Source: an uncultured Litoreibacter sp. (lineage in GTDB: Bacteria > Pseudomonadota > Alphaproteobacteria > Rhodobacterales > Rhodobacteraceae). Taken from it: a DNA stretch of 64,000 nucleotides. The notes under the pieces were generated by a model. That model did not search any database and was not told the DNA's origin. It saw nothing but the letters and a program-made list of their open reading frames with translations. A program made the position numbers and the translations under genes. The stretch covers positions 186,001-250,000 of the forward strand of contig CANMWQ010000002.1 of NCBI GenBank assembly GCA_947501685.1, given 5' to 3'. Of the stretch, positions 56,306 through 64,000 are shown piece after piece; position 1 is the first letter of the stretch, and each line of letters starts with the position of its first letter.

Positions 56306-58413
56306 TCGCGCTTTAACGAGGCGCGGACGGCGTCGATATGCTCTTCCAGCGCCCGTTTCCTGAGGGGTTTGGTCATGTAATGGTCAATCCCGGCCTCACG
56401 GATCCGGTCCTCGTCGCCATGCAGGGCATGGGCCGTCATCGCAACAATCTGCACATGCGCGCCGTCCCTCTCAATCTGGCGAATGGCTTGGGCGGCCTCC
56501 ATCCCGTCCATGCCCGGCATTGAGATATCCATCAAGATCAGGTCAGGGGTTGCGTCGCGAAACGCCTCGACAACCTGCAACCCGTCGCGCACGATCTGAA
56601 GGTCAATATCCAGCCCTTGCAGCATTTTGCTCAGCACCAGCTGGTTGGTGTCATTATCCTCCGCCGCCAAAACGCGCAGGGGCCGCTCTAGGGTGTGGGC
56701 CCGCCCGCTTTCCATGGCAGCGCTCAAGGTCTCAAACAGCTTGGTCCGCGTGAAGGGCTTGGGCAGGTCAGCCACTTGGCCGGGCTCTTCCGCGATCGAA
56801 ATCACGCAGCCCGCCAGATCGGAGCCGTCCAGCATGGCGCGGGCCGGATCCAGCCGGGAGATGCCGACAAGGACCACATCAGGCGGCGCCGCCTTCAGCG
56901 CGAGGTCATATTCGGCGGCGGTATTCACGACCCTGGCTTCAACACCGAGCAGCTCCAATTGGCGCTCCATGAGGCTGCGATCAAGCGGGGCCTTTATCCA
57001 GACCAGCGCGGTTTTCAGCCGCTCAGGCAGGCAGGTGCTGGGCATATCCGCAGGGGCCGCGTGTTGCAGCGTAATCCTGACGCCAAAGCACGACCCTTGG
57101 CCCGGAATGCTGTCGACCCAAATCTCGCCGCCCATAACCTCCACCAGTTTCTTGGTGATGGCCAAGCCCAGCCCCGTCCCCTCATAGCGACGGTTCGCGC
57201 CATCCTCGATCTGGTTGAACTCCCCAAAGATGTGGTCTTTGAGCTGATCCATGATGCCGATCCCGCTATCCTCAATGGTGATATGCACCTGCCAGCCGTC
57301 ACCCGTTTCGGCCTGCACCCCGACAAACCGCAGCATGATCGTGCCGCATTCGGTGAACTTGATGGCGTTGCCTACGAGGTTGAGGATGATCTGCCGGATC
57401 CGCCCTGCGTCGCCGATGAACTGTGTGGGCAGGAACTGGTCATAGTCGATCAGCAACGCCACCTCCTTGTCGCGCAGGGAGGGCGTCACGATCATGCAGA
57501 CATCCTGCGCAAGCTGTTCGAGGTCAAAGACGTCCTCCCGCAGCTCAAGTTTCTCGGCCTCCAGCTTTGAGAAATCGAGGATGTTGTTGATGATCTCCAG
57601 CAAGGCCTGTCCCGAATTTCGAATCGTCTCCGAATACAGCTGGGCTTCCTCGTCCAACTCCCGCTCGATCAGCAGATCGGCCATACCGACCACGCCGTTC
57701 ATTGGCGTCCGCAATTCATGCGACATGCGGGCGAGGAAAGCAGATTTCGCGCGGTCGGCGGCTTCGGCTTTGTCGCGGGCGATGCGCAGCTCTTCCTCTC
57801 GGACGATGGCCTCGGTGATGTTCAAGGCCAATGAGACGATGCCCCCATCGGCAGTGCGGCGGTCCACCATCCGCACATACATCCCGTTCCAAAAGCGCAA
57901 GGTGATCGGGCTGATCACCTCCTCGTCCCAACGGTCGAGCATCTGGTCGTACCATGCATCCTCGTCGCCGCCTTCAAGATCGACCAACCCGTCATCAAGG
58001 CACATGTCGAGGATCGTCTGATAGGAGGTCCCAACGGCCACACCGCCAGCTTCACGAAATACAGAAAGGTAAGGCTGATTTGCGATCACCAATTTGCGGT
58101 CGGCGTCAAACAGGGCAAACCCGTCTGGAATGTTTTCAAGCGCATCCCAAAGCAGCCGTTCAACCGCGACGACCTGATCTTTGGCGCGGTGCAGGTCTTC
58201 AACCACACGGCTGTTTTCGCCCTGGAGGGTAGAGACCACTTTCCGCTGATCAATGATGGTGCCCGACAGCTGCAACGCATGGTTGGAGAGCTGTTGGTTC
58301 GCAGCCCCCAGTTCATTCTTCTTCAGGTCCAGCAATCGTTCGGCTGCCAGCCTTGCGCGTCGCTCCCGCGCCAGTTCTTCTTGCAGCTCAGCGATGTCCA
58401 TTGCAGGTGGCAC
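56290..58413 (-). CDS. Soluble hybrid histidine kinase with PAS and receiver domains
   Basis: 707 aa, no membrane helix. N-terminal coiled coil (residues 6-85), PAS domain (~88-200: NIPDGFALFDADRKLVIANQPY). HisKA with phosphoacceptor His232 in MSHELRTPMNGV. ATPase motifs NLVGNAIKF (345-353), DSGIGI and GTGLGLAI (412-419). A degenerate receiver-like segment (~465-565) lacks the acceptor Asp pattern. The C-terminal receiver has Asp629 in LILMDISMPGMDG and Lys in YMTKPLRKR. The layout resembles Rhodobacterales cell-cycle/CtrA-linked kinases, but the partner is unknown. Confidence 0.9.
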   Translation of the reverse strand: MPPAMDIAELQEELARERRARLAAERLLDLKKNELGAANQQLSNHALQLSGTIIDQRKVVSTLQGENSRVVEDLHRAKDQVVAVERLLWDALENIPDGFALFDADRKLVIANQPYLSVFREAGGVAVGTSYQTILDMCLDDGLVDLEGGDEDAWYDQMLDRWDEEVISPITLRFWNGMYVRMVDRRTADGGIVSLALNITEAIVREEELRIARDKAEAADRAKSAFLARMSHELRTPMNGVVGMADLLIERELDEEAQLYSETIRNSGQALLEIINNILDFSKLEAEKLELREDVFDLEQLAQDVCMIVTPSLRDKEVALLIDYDQFLPTQFIGDAGRIRQIILNLVGNAIKFTECGTIMLRFVGVQAETGDGWQVHITIEDSGIGIMDQLKDHIFGEFNQIEDGANRRYEGTGLGLAITKKLVEVMGGEIWVDSIPGQGSCFGVRITLQHAAPADMPSTCLPERLKTALVWIKAPLDRSLMERQLELLGVEARVVNTAAEYDLALKAAPPDVVLVGISRLDPARAMLDGSDLAGCVISIAEEPGQVADLPKPFTRTKLFETLSAAMESGRAHTLERPLRVLAAEDNDTNQLVLSKMLQGLDIDLQIVRDGLQVVEAFRDATPDLILMDISMPGMDGMEAAQAIRQIERDGAHVQIVAMTAHALHGDEDRIREAGIDHYMTKPLRKRALEEHIDAVRASLKRDQCAS

Positions 58414-58485
58414 GTCCCATTTGCGTTTGGGAGGTGCTACCTGAGAAATCTGAAAACGCTGTTAATGCGACCCGGCCAACTGCCC

Positions 58486-59661
58486 TCAGATCCGTTCAAT
58501 GGCCAGCGCGATCCCTTGCCCGCCGCCGATACACATCGTGATCAAGGCTTTGGAGCCGCCGATACGCTCCAGCTCATAGAGCGCTTTGACCGCAATGATG
58601 GCGCCGGTGGCCCCAACAGGATGGCCAAGCGCAATCGCGCCGCCATTCGGGTTCACCTTGGCCGGATCAAGACCCAACCCGTTGCTCACGGCGACGGCCT
58701 GCGCGGCAAAGGCCTCGTTCGACTCGATGACGTCAAAATCGGACGCTTTGAGCCCGGTCTTTGCCAGCAGGTTCTCCACGGCGGGGATCGGGCCAATACC
58801 CATCACCTCCGGACGTACCCCGGCATGGGCGTAGCCAATCACCCGTGCGCGGGGCGTCAGCCCGGCTTTCTCTGCCGTCTCAGCGCGCGCGAACACCAAA
58901 GCCGCCGCCCCATCATTCAGGCCCGACGCATTGCCCGCCGTCACCGTGCCGTCCTTTTGAAACACCGTCCGAAGCCCCGCGAGGCTTTCCATGGTCGAAG
59001 CTTTGGGATGCTCGTCCACCTCGAAATCCACCATGTCGCGTTTCACGCGCACCTGCACAGGGGTAATCTCCTCTCTGAAGTATCCGTCTTTAATTGCCTT
59101 TGCCGCGCGGGCCTGGCTTTCCACGGCGAAGGCGTCCTGCATCTCGCGGGTGATGCTGTGCTCCTTGGCGACATTCTCGGCGGTGACCCCCATATGCCCG
59201 GTGCCAAACGGGCAGTTCAACGCGCCCAGCATCATGTCCTGCGTCGCGGCGTCGCCCATCTTCTGGCCCCAACGGGCTTGCGGCATGATGTAAGGCGACC
59301 GGCTCATATTCTCGGATCCGCCGGCCAGCCCGAAATCAGCATCCCCCAGCATCAAGGATTGCACCACGGAGACAATCGCTTGTACCCCGGAGCCGCATAG
59401 CCGGTTCACGTTCATCGCAGGCGTGGTGTCGGGAATGCCCGCCTCAATCGCCGCCACGCGGGAGAGATACATATCCCGCGGCTCGGTGTTGATCACATGG
59501 CCAAAGGCGACATGGCCGATCTGATCAGGCCCCACGCCAGCGCGCTCAAGCGCCGCCCGTGACACGGTGGCCGCCAGCTCTATTGGAGGGGTTCCGGCCA
59601 GCGCGCCGCCAAAGGTGCCAATTGCGGTGCGTGCGCCGCCCAGAATGACAATGTCGCTCAT
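58486..59661 (-). CDS. Acetyl-CoA acetyltransferase (thiolase)
   Basis: 391 aa, forms or cleaves acetoacetyl-CoA or longer 3-ketoacyl-CoA. The nucleophilic Cys is in NRLCGSGVQA near residue 90. His and second Cys appear in GGAIALGHPVGATG and TMCIGGGQGIA. GGSENMSRSPY is also diagnostic. No phaB or degradation genes are beside it, so phbA, bktB and fadA-type roles are all possible. Upstream of the kinase gene on the same strand with a 72-nt gap. Confidence 0.93.
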   Translation of the reverse strand: MSDIVILGGARTAIGTFGGALAGTPPIELAATVSRAALERAGVGPDQIGHVAFGHVINTEPRDMYLSRVAAIEAGIPDTTPAMNVNRLCGSGVQAIVSVVQSLMLGDADFGLAGGSENMSRSPYIMPQARWGQKMGDAATQDMMLGALNCPFGTGHMGVTAENVAKEHSITREMQDAFAVESQARAAKAIKDGYFREEITPVQVRVKRDMVDFEVDEHPKASTMESLAGLRTVFQKDGTVTAGNASGLNDGAAALVFARAETAEKAGLTPRARVIGYAHAGVRPEVMGIGPIPAVENLLAKTGLKASDFDVIESNEAFAAQAVAVSNGLGLDPAKVNPNGGAIALGHPVGATGAIIAVKALYELERIGGSKALITMCIGGGQGIALAIERI

Positions 59662-59770
59662 GATCTGTTCCTCCCTGAAATGTTAAGCACAACCCTATCA
59701 AGCCAATCCCGGCCTGTAAGCCCTAACGCGGCGTCGTGACATTCCGGCCCCAGTGAGACTAACCTGCGCT

Positions 59771-59968
59771 ATGAATAAGTATGGCCCCTCGCGCGGCGAG
59801 TTGAAATTCCGGCTCTGCATGGGCCTTCTAATCTGCAGTTTGCTGGTCGCGGCTGCACTCGAAAAGGGCGTTCCCAAAGGGTTGGTCGGGGTCGAGCTCT
59901 TCGTTTTCGCGGGCGCCTTTGGCATCGGCTCTGTGGTCTGGTCGCTGTGGAAGCTCTACAAGACATGA
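59771..59968 (+). CDS. Small two-helix membrane protein
   Basis: 65 aa from the ATG at 59771. Charged N-terminus (MNKYGPSRGELKFR), first hydrophobic segment LCMGLLICSLLVAAALE, and a second VELFVFAGAFGIGSVVWSLW, then a short basic end. No family recognised. Its stop overlaps the start of the large downstream membrane protein (ATGA), so the two are translated in a fixed ratio and may form a complex. A GTG at 59753 would add six residues. Confidence 0.75.
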   Translation: MNKYGPSRGELKFRLCMGLLICSLLVAAALEKGVPKGLVGVELFVFAGAFGIGSVVWSLWKLYKT

Positions 59969-61527
59969 CCGATTTCAACGCGTTTCATCCCCTGACCGAG
60001 GCCGAGCAGAAGATGGTTGATGAGGCCATGCTGCCCAACCGCACCACGCTGGCCGACGGTACCTTGCCCCTGGCGGCCACCAGTCAGACGGAAGTGCGCG
60101 CCGATCTGGTGCGTTATCTGCTGTTGCAGGCTCCGCTGCATGACAAGGGCGTGCGGCTGCGCGGGGCGTGGATCACCGGCGCTTTGGACCTTCAGGGCTG
60201 TGATTGCGGCCGCGATATCTCCCTCACGGCCTGCCACGCCACGGAGCCTTTGAACCTGACCAATGCCCGGCTGCGGGGGCTTCATGTGTCTGGCTGCCGC
60301 CTGTCAGGCATGGCGGCGGATAACGCGTCTTTCTCAGGGTCGGTCTACCTGCGCGGCGGCACCCAAATCATGGGGGAGGTCAGCCTGTCCGGCACCCAGA
60401 TCAACGGTGATCTGCAAATCTGTGACGCCCAGATTGAGGCCAGCACGCAAGATGCGATCTTTGCACCGTCGCTCAGGGTCGGCGGCTCCGTTTTTCTGGG
60501 CAATTACCCCTATGCCGATGGCGACACCAGCCTTGTCACGGTGGGCCAGATCTTTCTGTCCTCGGCGCGGGTGGAGCATGACTTTTTCCTGACCAACACC
60601 GCGATCACACTCAACGACGCAAGCCTCAGCGGGGCCGTCTTTGGTGCCACAGAGGAGCACGGCTCCGACATCGCGATCAGCCTCGCGCGGGTGCGGATCG
60701 GCGGCATTCTGTTTCTCAAGGACAACCAGATCTCGCGCGGGATTTTCAATCTGGCAGGCGCAAAGGTCGCGCGTCTCAAGGACGAGCCGGATGCACCGGG
60801 GGCGTCTTACCCGATCCGACTGGACGGCTTCACCTATGGCGATTTCTCCCGTCACGCGGAGACCGATATCAAGGCCCGCCTCAACTGGCTGGCCCGCAAA
60901 CCCGAGGACACGCCCTTCACAGCACAACCCTATGAGCAGCTTGCTTATGTGCTGACCCGCATGGGCCACCGCAACGACGCGCGCACGGTCCTGATGCGCA
61001 AAGAGCAGCTGTTGAAAGCCGAGAACCGCCGCCTCGCCGCAGCTCGCGGGGGATCACCGGTTTGGCGGGCCCTGTCCTGGGTCAATGACCTCTTTCTGCG
61101 CTCGACCATTGGCTACGGCTACAGGCCCGCGCGGGCCGTCACCATCGCGGTTGCGCTGGTCATCGGGCTTGGCTGGTTCTTTGATCAGACGTGGAAAGCA
61201 GGCGACATGGCCCCGAACGCCGCCCCGCTTTTGGTCTCTGACGGATGGGTCGCGGCGACGCAAAGCCATCCCGAAAACCCGGCCGCCTTCTGGTCCGCAC
61301 CCGGTCAGGCAGGCCAAGACTGGGAGACCTTCAACGCCTATGCTTATGCCGCCGATCTGGTCGTGCCGATTGTGGCTTTGGGGCAAGAGGCCGCATGGGC
61401 CCCGTCCACGTCACGCTCCGATTGGGGGCGGACGGGGTGGTGGCTGCGCTGGTTTGCAATTGCTATTGGCTGGATCGTCACAGCGCTTGGGGCTGCGGCG
61501 ATCACCGGGCTTATCCGAAAGGATTAA
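59965..61527 (+). CDS. Large beta-solenoid-like membrane protein of unknown function
   Basis: 520 aa from the ATG at 59965. Residues ~55-290 are a repetitive, polar/hydrophobic pattern (LRGAWITGALDLQGCDCG, LTNARLRGLHVSGCRLSGM, FSGSVYLRGGTQIMGEVSL) like a pentapeptide or similar right-handed solenoid. Residues ~330-370 are helical and charged. The C-terminus has two to three hydrophobic segments (AVTIAVALVIGLGWFF, AYAADLVVPIVALGQEAAW, WWLRWFAIAIGWIVTALG). I recall the YxxDxxxPxxxLGQExxW-type element from other unstudied membrane proteins. Its stop region overlaps the convergent phosphatase by 17 nt. Confidence 0.8.
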   Translation: MTDFNAFHPLTEAEQKMVDEAMLPNRTTLADGTLPLAATSQTEVRADLVRYLLLQAPLHDKGVRLRGAWITGALDLQGCDCGRDISLTACHATEPLNLTNARLRGLHVSGCRLSGMAADNASFSGSVYLRGGTQIMGEVSLSGTQINGDLQICDAQIEASTQDAIFAPSLRVGGSVFLGNYPYADGDTSLVTVGQIFLSSARVEHDFFLTNTAITLNDASLSGAVFGATEEHGSDIAISLARVRIGGILFLKDNQISRGIFNLAGAKVARLKDEPDAPGASYPIRLDGFTYGDFSRHAETDIKARLNWLARKPEDTPFTAQPYEQLAYVLTRMGHRNDARTVLMRKEQLLKAENRRLAAARGGSPVWRALSWVNDLFLRSTIGYGYRPARAVTIAVALVIGLGWFFDQTWKAGDMAPNAAPLLVSDGWVAATQSHPENPAAFWSAPGQAGQDWETFNAYAYAADLVVPIVALGQEAAWAPSTSRSDWGRTGWWLRWFAIAIGWIVTALGAAAITGLIRKD

Positions 61528-62236
61528 GCGGCCATTCTCCGTTTTCGGTCAGCAAGGTGCATTTCACCCCGTCAAACCGCGCGGGCCACAGGTCGCGGCC
61601 ATACCCGGCCCCGCCATCCAGATTGACCCGGTTGCCGCGATGCTGAGGAAATTCCACCGCCGTATGGCCATGCACAATCAGCTTCGGATGCGGGGTCTCG
61701 TCCTCGATGAAGGTCTGCCGGATCCACAGCATGTCCTGCTCCGTCTGCTCGGCCAAAGCCACGCCGGGTCGGATGCCCGCATGCACGATGAACAGCTCGT
61801 CCGTTTCCACAAAAAGCGGGTTATGCGTCAGAAATTCGACATGCGACGCAGGCACTTTGGCGCGGGCCTGCGCATGCAAAGACCTGCGCCGAAACCAACC
61901 CTCGACCTCTACACCGTAAGAGGCCAGCGTCGTCAGCCCACCTAGCCGCTTATGTTGCCAGGTCAAACCGCTCGACAAATGCGGATCCTGCCGGGGCTCA
62001 TCTTCCATGAACCACTGAAACATGCGGTCATGGTTACCCTTGATAAACGTCCAGTTCCGGCCCGCGTCGCGTCCCTGCATCAGCCGTTCAATCACGCCCC
62101 GGCTGTCAGGCCCACGGTCGGTGTAATCGCCGACAAACACGACCTCCGCATCCCGGCCCCCATCACGTTCGATGAGGGACAGGGCGCGGTCCAGCTGAGC
62201 CAGTTGGCCGTGAATGTCGCCGACGACATAGACCAT
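61511..62236 (-). CDS. PPP-family metallophosphatase
   Basis: 241 aa. Metal-ligand motifs: VVGDIHGQLAQL, VFVGDYTDRGPDS (variant of GDxVDRG), IKGNHDRMF, and HGHTAV near the C-terminus. Bacterial relatives include Ser/Thr phosphatases and diadenosine tetraphosphatases; the substrate is open. The ATG is the last base of the serA stop (TGATG), so it is translationally coupled to serA. Confidence 0.88.
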   Translation of the reverse strand: MVYVVGDIHGQLAQLDRALSLIERDGGRDAEVVFVGDYTDRGPDSRGVIERLMQGRDAGRNWTFIKGNHDRMFQWFMEDEPRQDPHLSSGLTWQHKRLGGLTTLASYGVEVEGWFRRRSLHAQARAKVPASHVEFLTHNPLFVETDELFIVHAGIRPGVALAEQTEQDMLWIRQTFIEDETPHPKLIVHGHTAVEFPQHRGNRVNLDGGAGYGRDLWPARFDGVKCTLLTENGEWPLNPFG

Positions 62237-63831
62237 CAGGCGACGTCAAATTGCAGGGTTTTCACCTGACTGAACATCCCGGTCTCCTCCAGCTGTTTCA
62301 GGACGGCCGCAGGGACAACAGCGTCCACGTAAAGCAGCGCAATGGCGTCCGCACCAGCGCCCAATCGGCCCAAGGTAAAGTTCGCGATGTTCACCCCATT
62401 CTCCCCCATGGTCTGGCCCAAAGTGCCGATGATACCCGGCACGTCCTCATTGGTCGTATAGAGCATATGCTGGCCAATCTCCGCATCAATATTGATGCCC
62501 TTGATCTGAATGAACCGAGGCTTGCCGTCGGAGAACACCGTCCCCGCAATCGAGCGTTCCCGCTTATCCGTCACCGCGTTGATCTTGATATAGCCGTCAA
62601 ACACGCCGGACTTGTCCTGCGTCGTGGTAGAGATTTTCACACCACGCTCCTTCGCAATCACCGGCGCGGAGACCATATTCACATCCGGGTTGCTCGCTTT
62701 CATGATCCCCGCCACGCCCGCACAGTTCAGCGCTTCCAAATTCATCGACGACACCGAGCCGTTATAGGTGATCTGAATTTCCTTCAGCGCCTCGTCGGTC
62801 ATCTGGCCAATAAAGGCCCCAAGATGCTCCGCCAGTTTGACCCATGGGCCCATGACCTTTGCCTCTTCGGCGGTCACAGACGGCATGTTCAGCGCGTTGG
62901 AAACGGCCCCGGTCAGCAGGTAATCGGACATCTGCTCTGCAACCTGCAACGCCACGTTTTCCTGCGCCTCCGTGGTGGCAGCCCCAAGATGAGGGGTCAC
63001 GACGACATTGGGCAAGTTGAACAAAGGGCTCTCGGTGGCGGGCTCTACCGCGAAGACGTCGAACGCGGCCCCGGCCACTTTCCCGGCCTTCAGCGCCTCG
63101 GCCAAAGCCTCCTCATCGACCAGACCGCCACGCGCGCAATTCACGATTCGCACGCCGTCTTTCATCTTGGCGATGGCCTCTGCGCTGATCATGCCACGGG
63201 TCTTGTCGGTCGCAGGCACATGCATGGTGATGAAGTCCGCGCGGGCATAGAGCTCGTCCAGCTCGACCTTGGTGACGTTCAGCTTTTCGGCACGTTCTTC
63301 AGACAGGAAAGGGTCATAGGCGATCACCTTCATCTTAAGGCCCACAGCGCGTTCGCAGACGATGCCACCAATGTTGCCAGCCCCGATCACGCCAAGGGTT
63401 TTTCCGGTCAGCTCGACCCCCATAAATTTGGATTTCTCCCACTTGCCAGCATGGGTGGAGGCGCTGGCCTCCGGGATTTGACGCGCCACGGCGAACATCA
63501 TTGCGATCGCATGCTCGGCGGTGGTGATCATGTTGCCGAAGGGCGTGTTCATCACGATGATCCCCTTCTTCGAGGCCGCCGGAATGTCGACATTGTCGAC
63601 CCCGATGCCCGCGCGACCAATGACTTTCAGATTGTCGGCAGCGGCGATCAGCTTCTCGGTGGCCTTCGACGCGGAGCGAATGGCCAGCCCGTCATATTGC
63701 GGGATCAGCTCCAGCAGCTTGGCTTTGTCTTTGCCAAGGTCGGGCATGAAGTCGACATCAATGCCGCGGTCGCGGAAGATTTGAACGGCGGTTTCGGACA
63801 GTTTGTCGGAGACGAGTACTTTGGGGGCCAT
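62236..63831 (-). CDS. serA: D-3-phosphoglycerate dehydrogenase
   Basis: First enzyme of serine synthesis. 531 aa from the ATG at 63831 (MAPKVLVSDKLSE), preceded by GAGGAGAG. NAD fold: LGVIGAGNIGGIVCERA. Active-site blocks: INCARGGLVDEEAL, VVTPHLGAATTEAQ. The long form includes the intervening ASB domain and a C-terminal ACT domain (VNIANFTLGRLGAGADAIAL), allowing serine feedback. The longer frame to 63873 is rejected. The paired palindrome at 63850-63900 lies upstream of it; serC precedes it. Confidence 0.96.
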   Translation of the reverse strand: MAPKVLVSDKLSETAVQIFRDRGIDVDFMPDLGKDKAKLLELIPQYDGLAIRSASKATEKLIAAADNLKVIGRAGIGVDNVDIPAASKKGIIVMNTPFGNMITTAEHAIAMMFAVARQIPEASASTHAGKWEKSKFMGVELTGKTLGVIGAGNIGGIVCERAVGLKMKVIAYDPFLSEERAEKLNVTKVELDELYARADFITMHVPATDKTRGMISAEAIAKMKDGVRIVNCARGGLVDEEALAEALKAGKVAGAAFDVFAVEPATESPLFNLPNVVVTPHLGAATTEAQENVALQVAEQMSDYLLTGAVSNALNMPSVTAEEAKVMGPWVKLAEHLGAFIGQMTDEALKEIQITYNGSVSSMNLEALNCAGVAGIMKASNPDVNMVSAPVIAKERGVKISTTTQDKSGVFDGYIKINAVTDKRERSIAGTVFSDGKPRFIQIKGINIDAEIGQHMLYTTNEDVPGIIGTLGQTMGENGVNIANFTLGRLGAGADAIALLYVDAVVPAAVLKQLEETGMFSQVKTLQFDVA

Positions 63832-63849
63832 GTGGGCTCTCCTCATGAG

Positions 63850-63900
63850 TTTGTACAAATTGGGGTAAGACAAAACGGGCCGGAACCCATTTTGTACAAA
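63850..63900 (-). promoter_or_regulatory. Pair of TTTGTACAAA palindromes in an inverted repeat before serA
   Basis: Two exact copies of TTTGTACAAA (63850-63859 and 63891-63900) sit 41 bp apart, near four helical turns. Outer arms 63850-63864 and 63886-63900 pair at 14 of 15 positions around a 21-nt loop. This could be a dual operator with loop-forming repressor or an RNA hairpin attenuating serC-serA; no T tract follows, which favours a protein site. Confidence 0.6.
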
Positions 63901-63903
63901 ATT

Positions 63904-64000
63904 CTAGGCGTTGATTTCGGCGTCAAATGCGTGGGCGATCCACGGCATCAGCGCCTCGATGTCGGAGGTCTCCACCGTCGCGCCGCACCAGATCCGAAGA
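63904..64000 (-). CDS. serC: Phosphoserine aminotransferase, C-terminal end only
   Basis: Partial gene: the last 31 residues plus stop, with the N-terminal part beyond the window. The reading LRIWCGATVETSDIEALMPW and the terminal AHAFDAEINA match the SerC C-terminus in this group. Lies 72 nt upstream of serA on the same strand, the common serC-serA order; the pair makes serine from 3-phosphoglycerate. Confidence 0.85.
   Translation of the reverse strand, partial: LRIWCGATVETSDIEALMPWIAHAFDAEINA

Noticed and set aside
58189-59400. 403-aa plus-strand frame over the thiolase and kinase 5' region
   Set aside because: Antisense to two genes with clear motifs; no domain found.

Overview
The window looks like a chromosomal segment of a Rhodobacterales (Roseobacter-group) alphaproteobacterium. 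The DNA is GC-rich and densely coding, with many genes coupled by 4-nt ATGA or GTGA overlaps. Gene neighbourhoods typical of the group are present: PPIase-argJ-mutT divergent from secA, accD-folC, and serC-serA. Several exported or lipid-modified proteins also resemble Rhodobacterales-type families. The species cannot be named from the sequence. I see no rRNA, tRNA, insertion sequence, prophage or CRISPR array, so this is mostly core genome with some lineage-specific small genes.

Layout. 1-10.6 kb: a 3'-truncated DEAD-box RNA helicase gene with a long Lys/Pro/Gly tail, a divergent membrane hybrid histidine kinase, and a Dpp/Opp-type peptide ABC transporter operon (two permeases, a fused ATPase and a Tat-exported binding protein) preceded by prolyl aminopeptidase. 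10.7-17.7 kb: ubiG, a MarR regulator, grxC, comF, an NDUFAF5-like methyltransferase coupled to hemH, a 43-aa gene too short for ordinary ORF calling, and the PPIase-argJ-mutT operon. 17.8-27.8 kb: secA, an unknown exported protein, a PstS-like/OmpA fusion, radC, map, and a four-gene overlapping operon (CinA N-domain, GNAT, AhpD-like, OmpA-like). 27.8-34.7 kb: a LysR regulator and the minus-strand run ilvD, lipoprotein, two unknown proteins and fadH, closed by a hairpin. 34.7-46.5 kb: a CPBP protease, accD-folC, zapE, an MFS carrier, and a formaldehyde/glutathione region (adhI, a TetR regulator, and an operon of AEC transporter, fghA, HAD hydrolase, ornithine-cyclodeaminase-like protein and hydrolase). 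46.7-52.6 kb: an I78-like lipoprotein, cytochrome c', mtgA, GST, queG, an epimerase-like protein, a YkuD protein, a CAP-domain lipoprotein and a 58-aa secreted or membrane peptide with a structured leader and a strong terminator. 52.6-64 kb: rlmN, a degenerate Hint protein, an IalB-like protein, an asparaginase, a soluble hybrid kinase, a thiolase, a two-gene membrane cassette of unknown function, a phosphatase, serA and the 3' end of serC.

Functional themes. Envelope biogenesis and wall anchoring recur (secA, mtgA, YkuD, two OmpA-domain proteins, PPIase). Formaldehyde detoxification is nearly complete (adhI plus fghA), and a TetR gene between them is well placed to control it. Serine synthesis (serC-serA) carries a striking paired palindrome upstream of serA. 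The points I judge most worth a second look are the 59.8-61.5 kb two-gene membrane cassette, the internal duplication in one ABC permease, the paired TTTGTACAAA sites, the 43-aa and 58-aa small genes, the Hint protein lacking its usual His motif, and the PstS-OmpA fusion. I did not find a clear new defence or mobile system.
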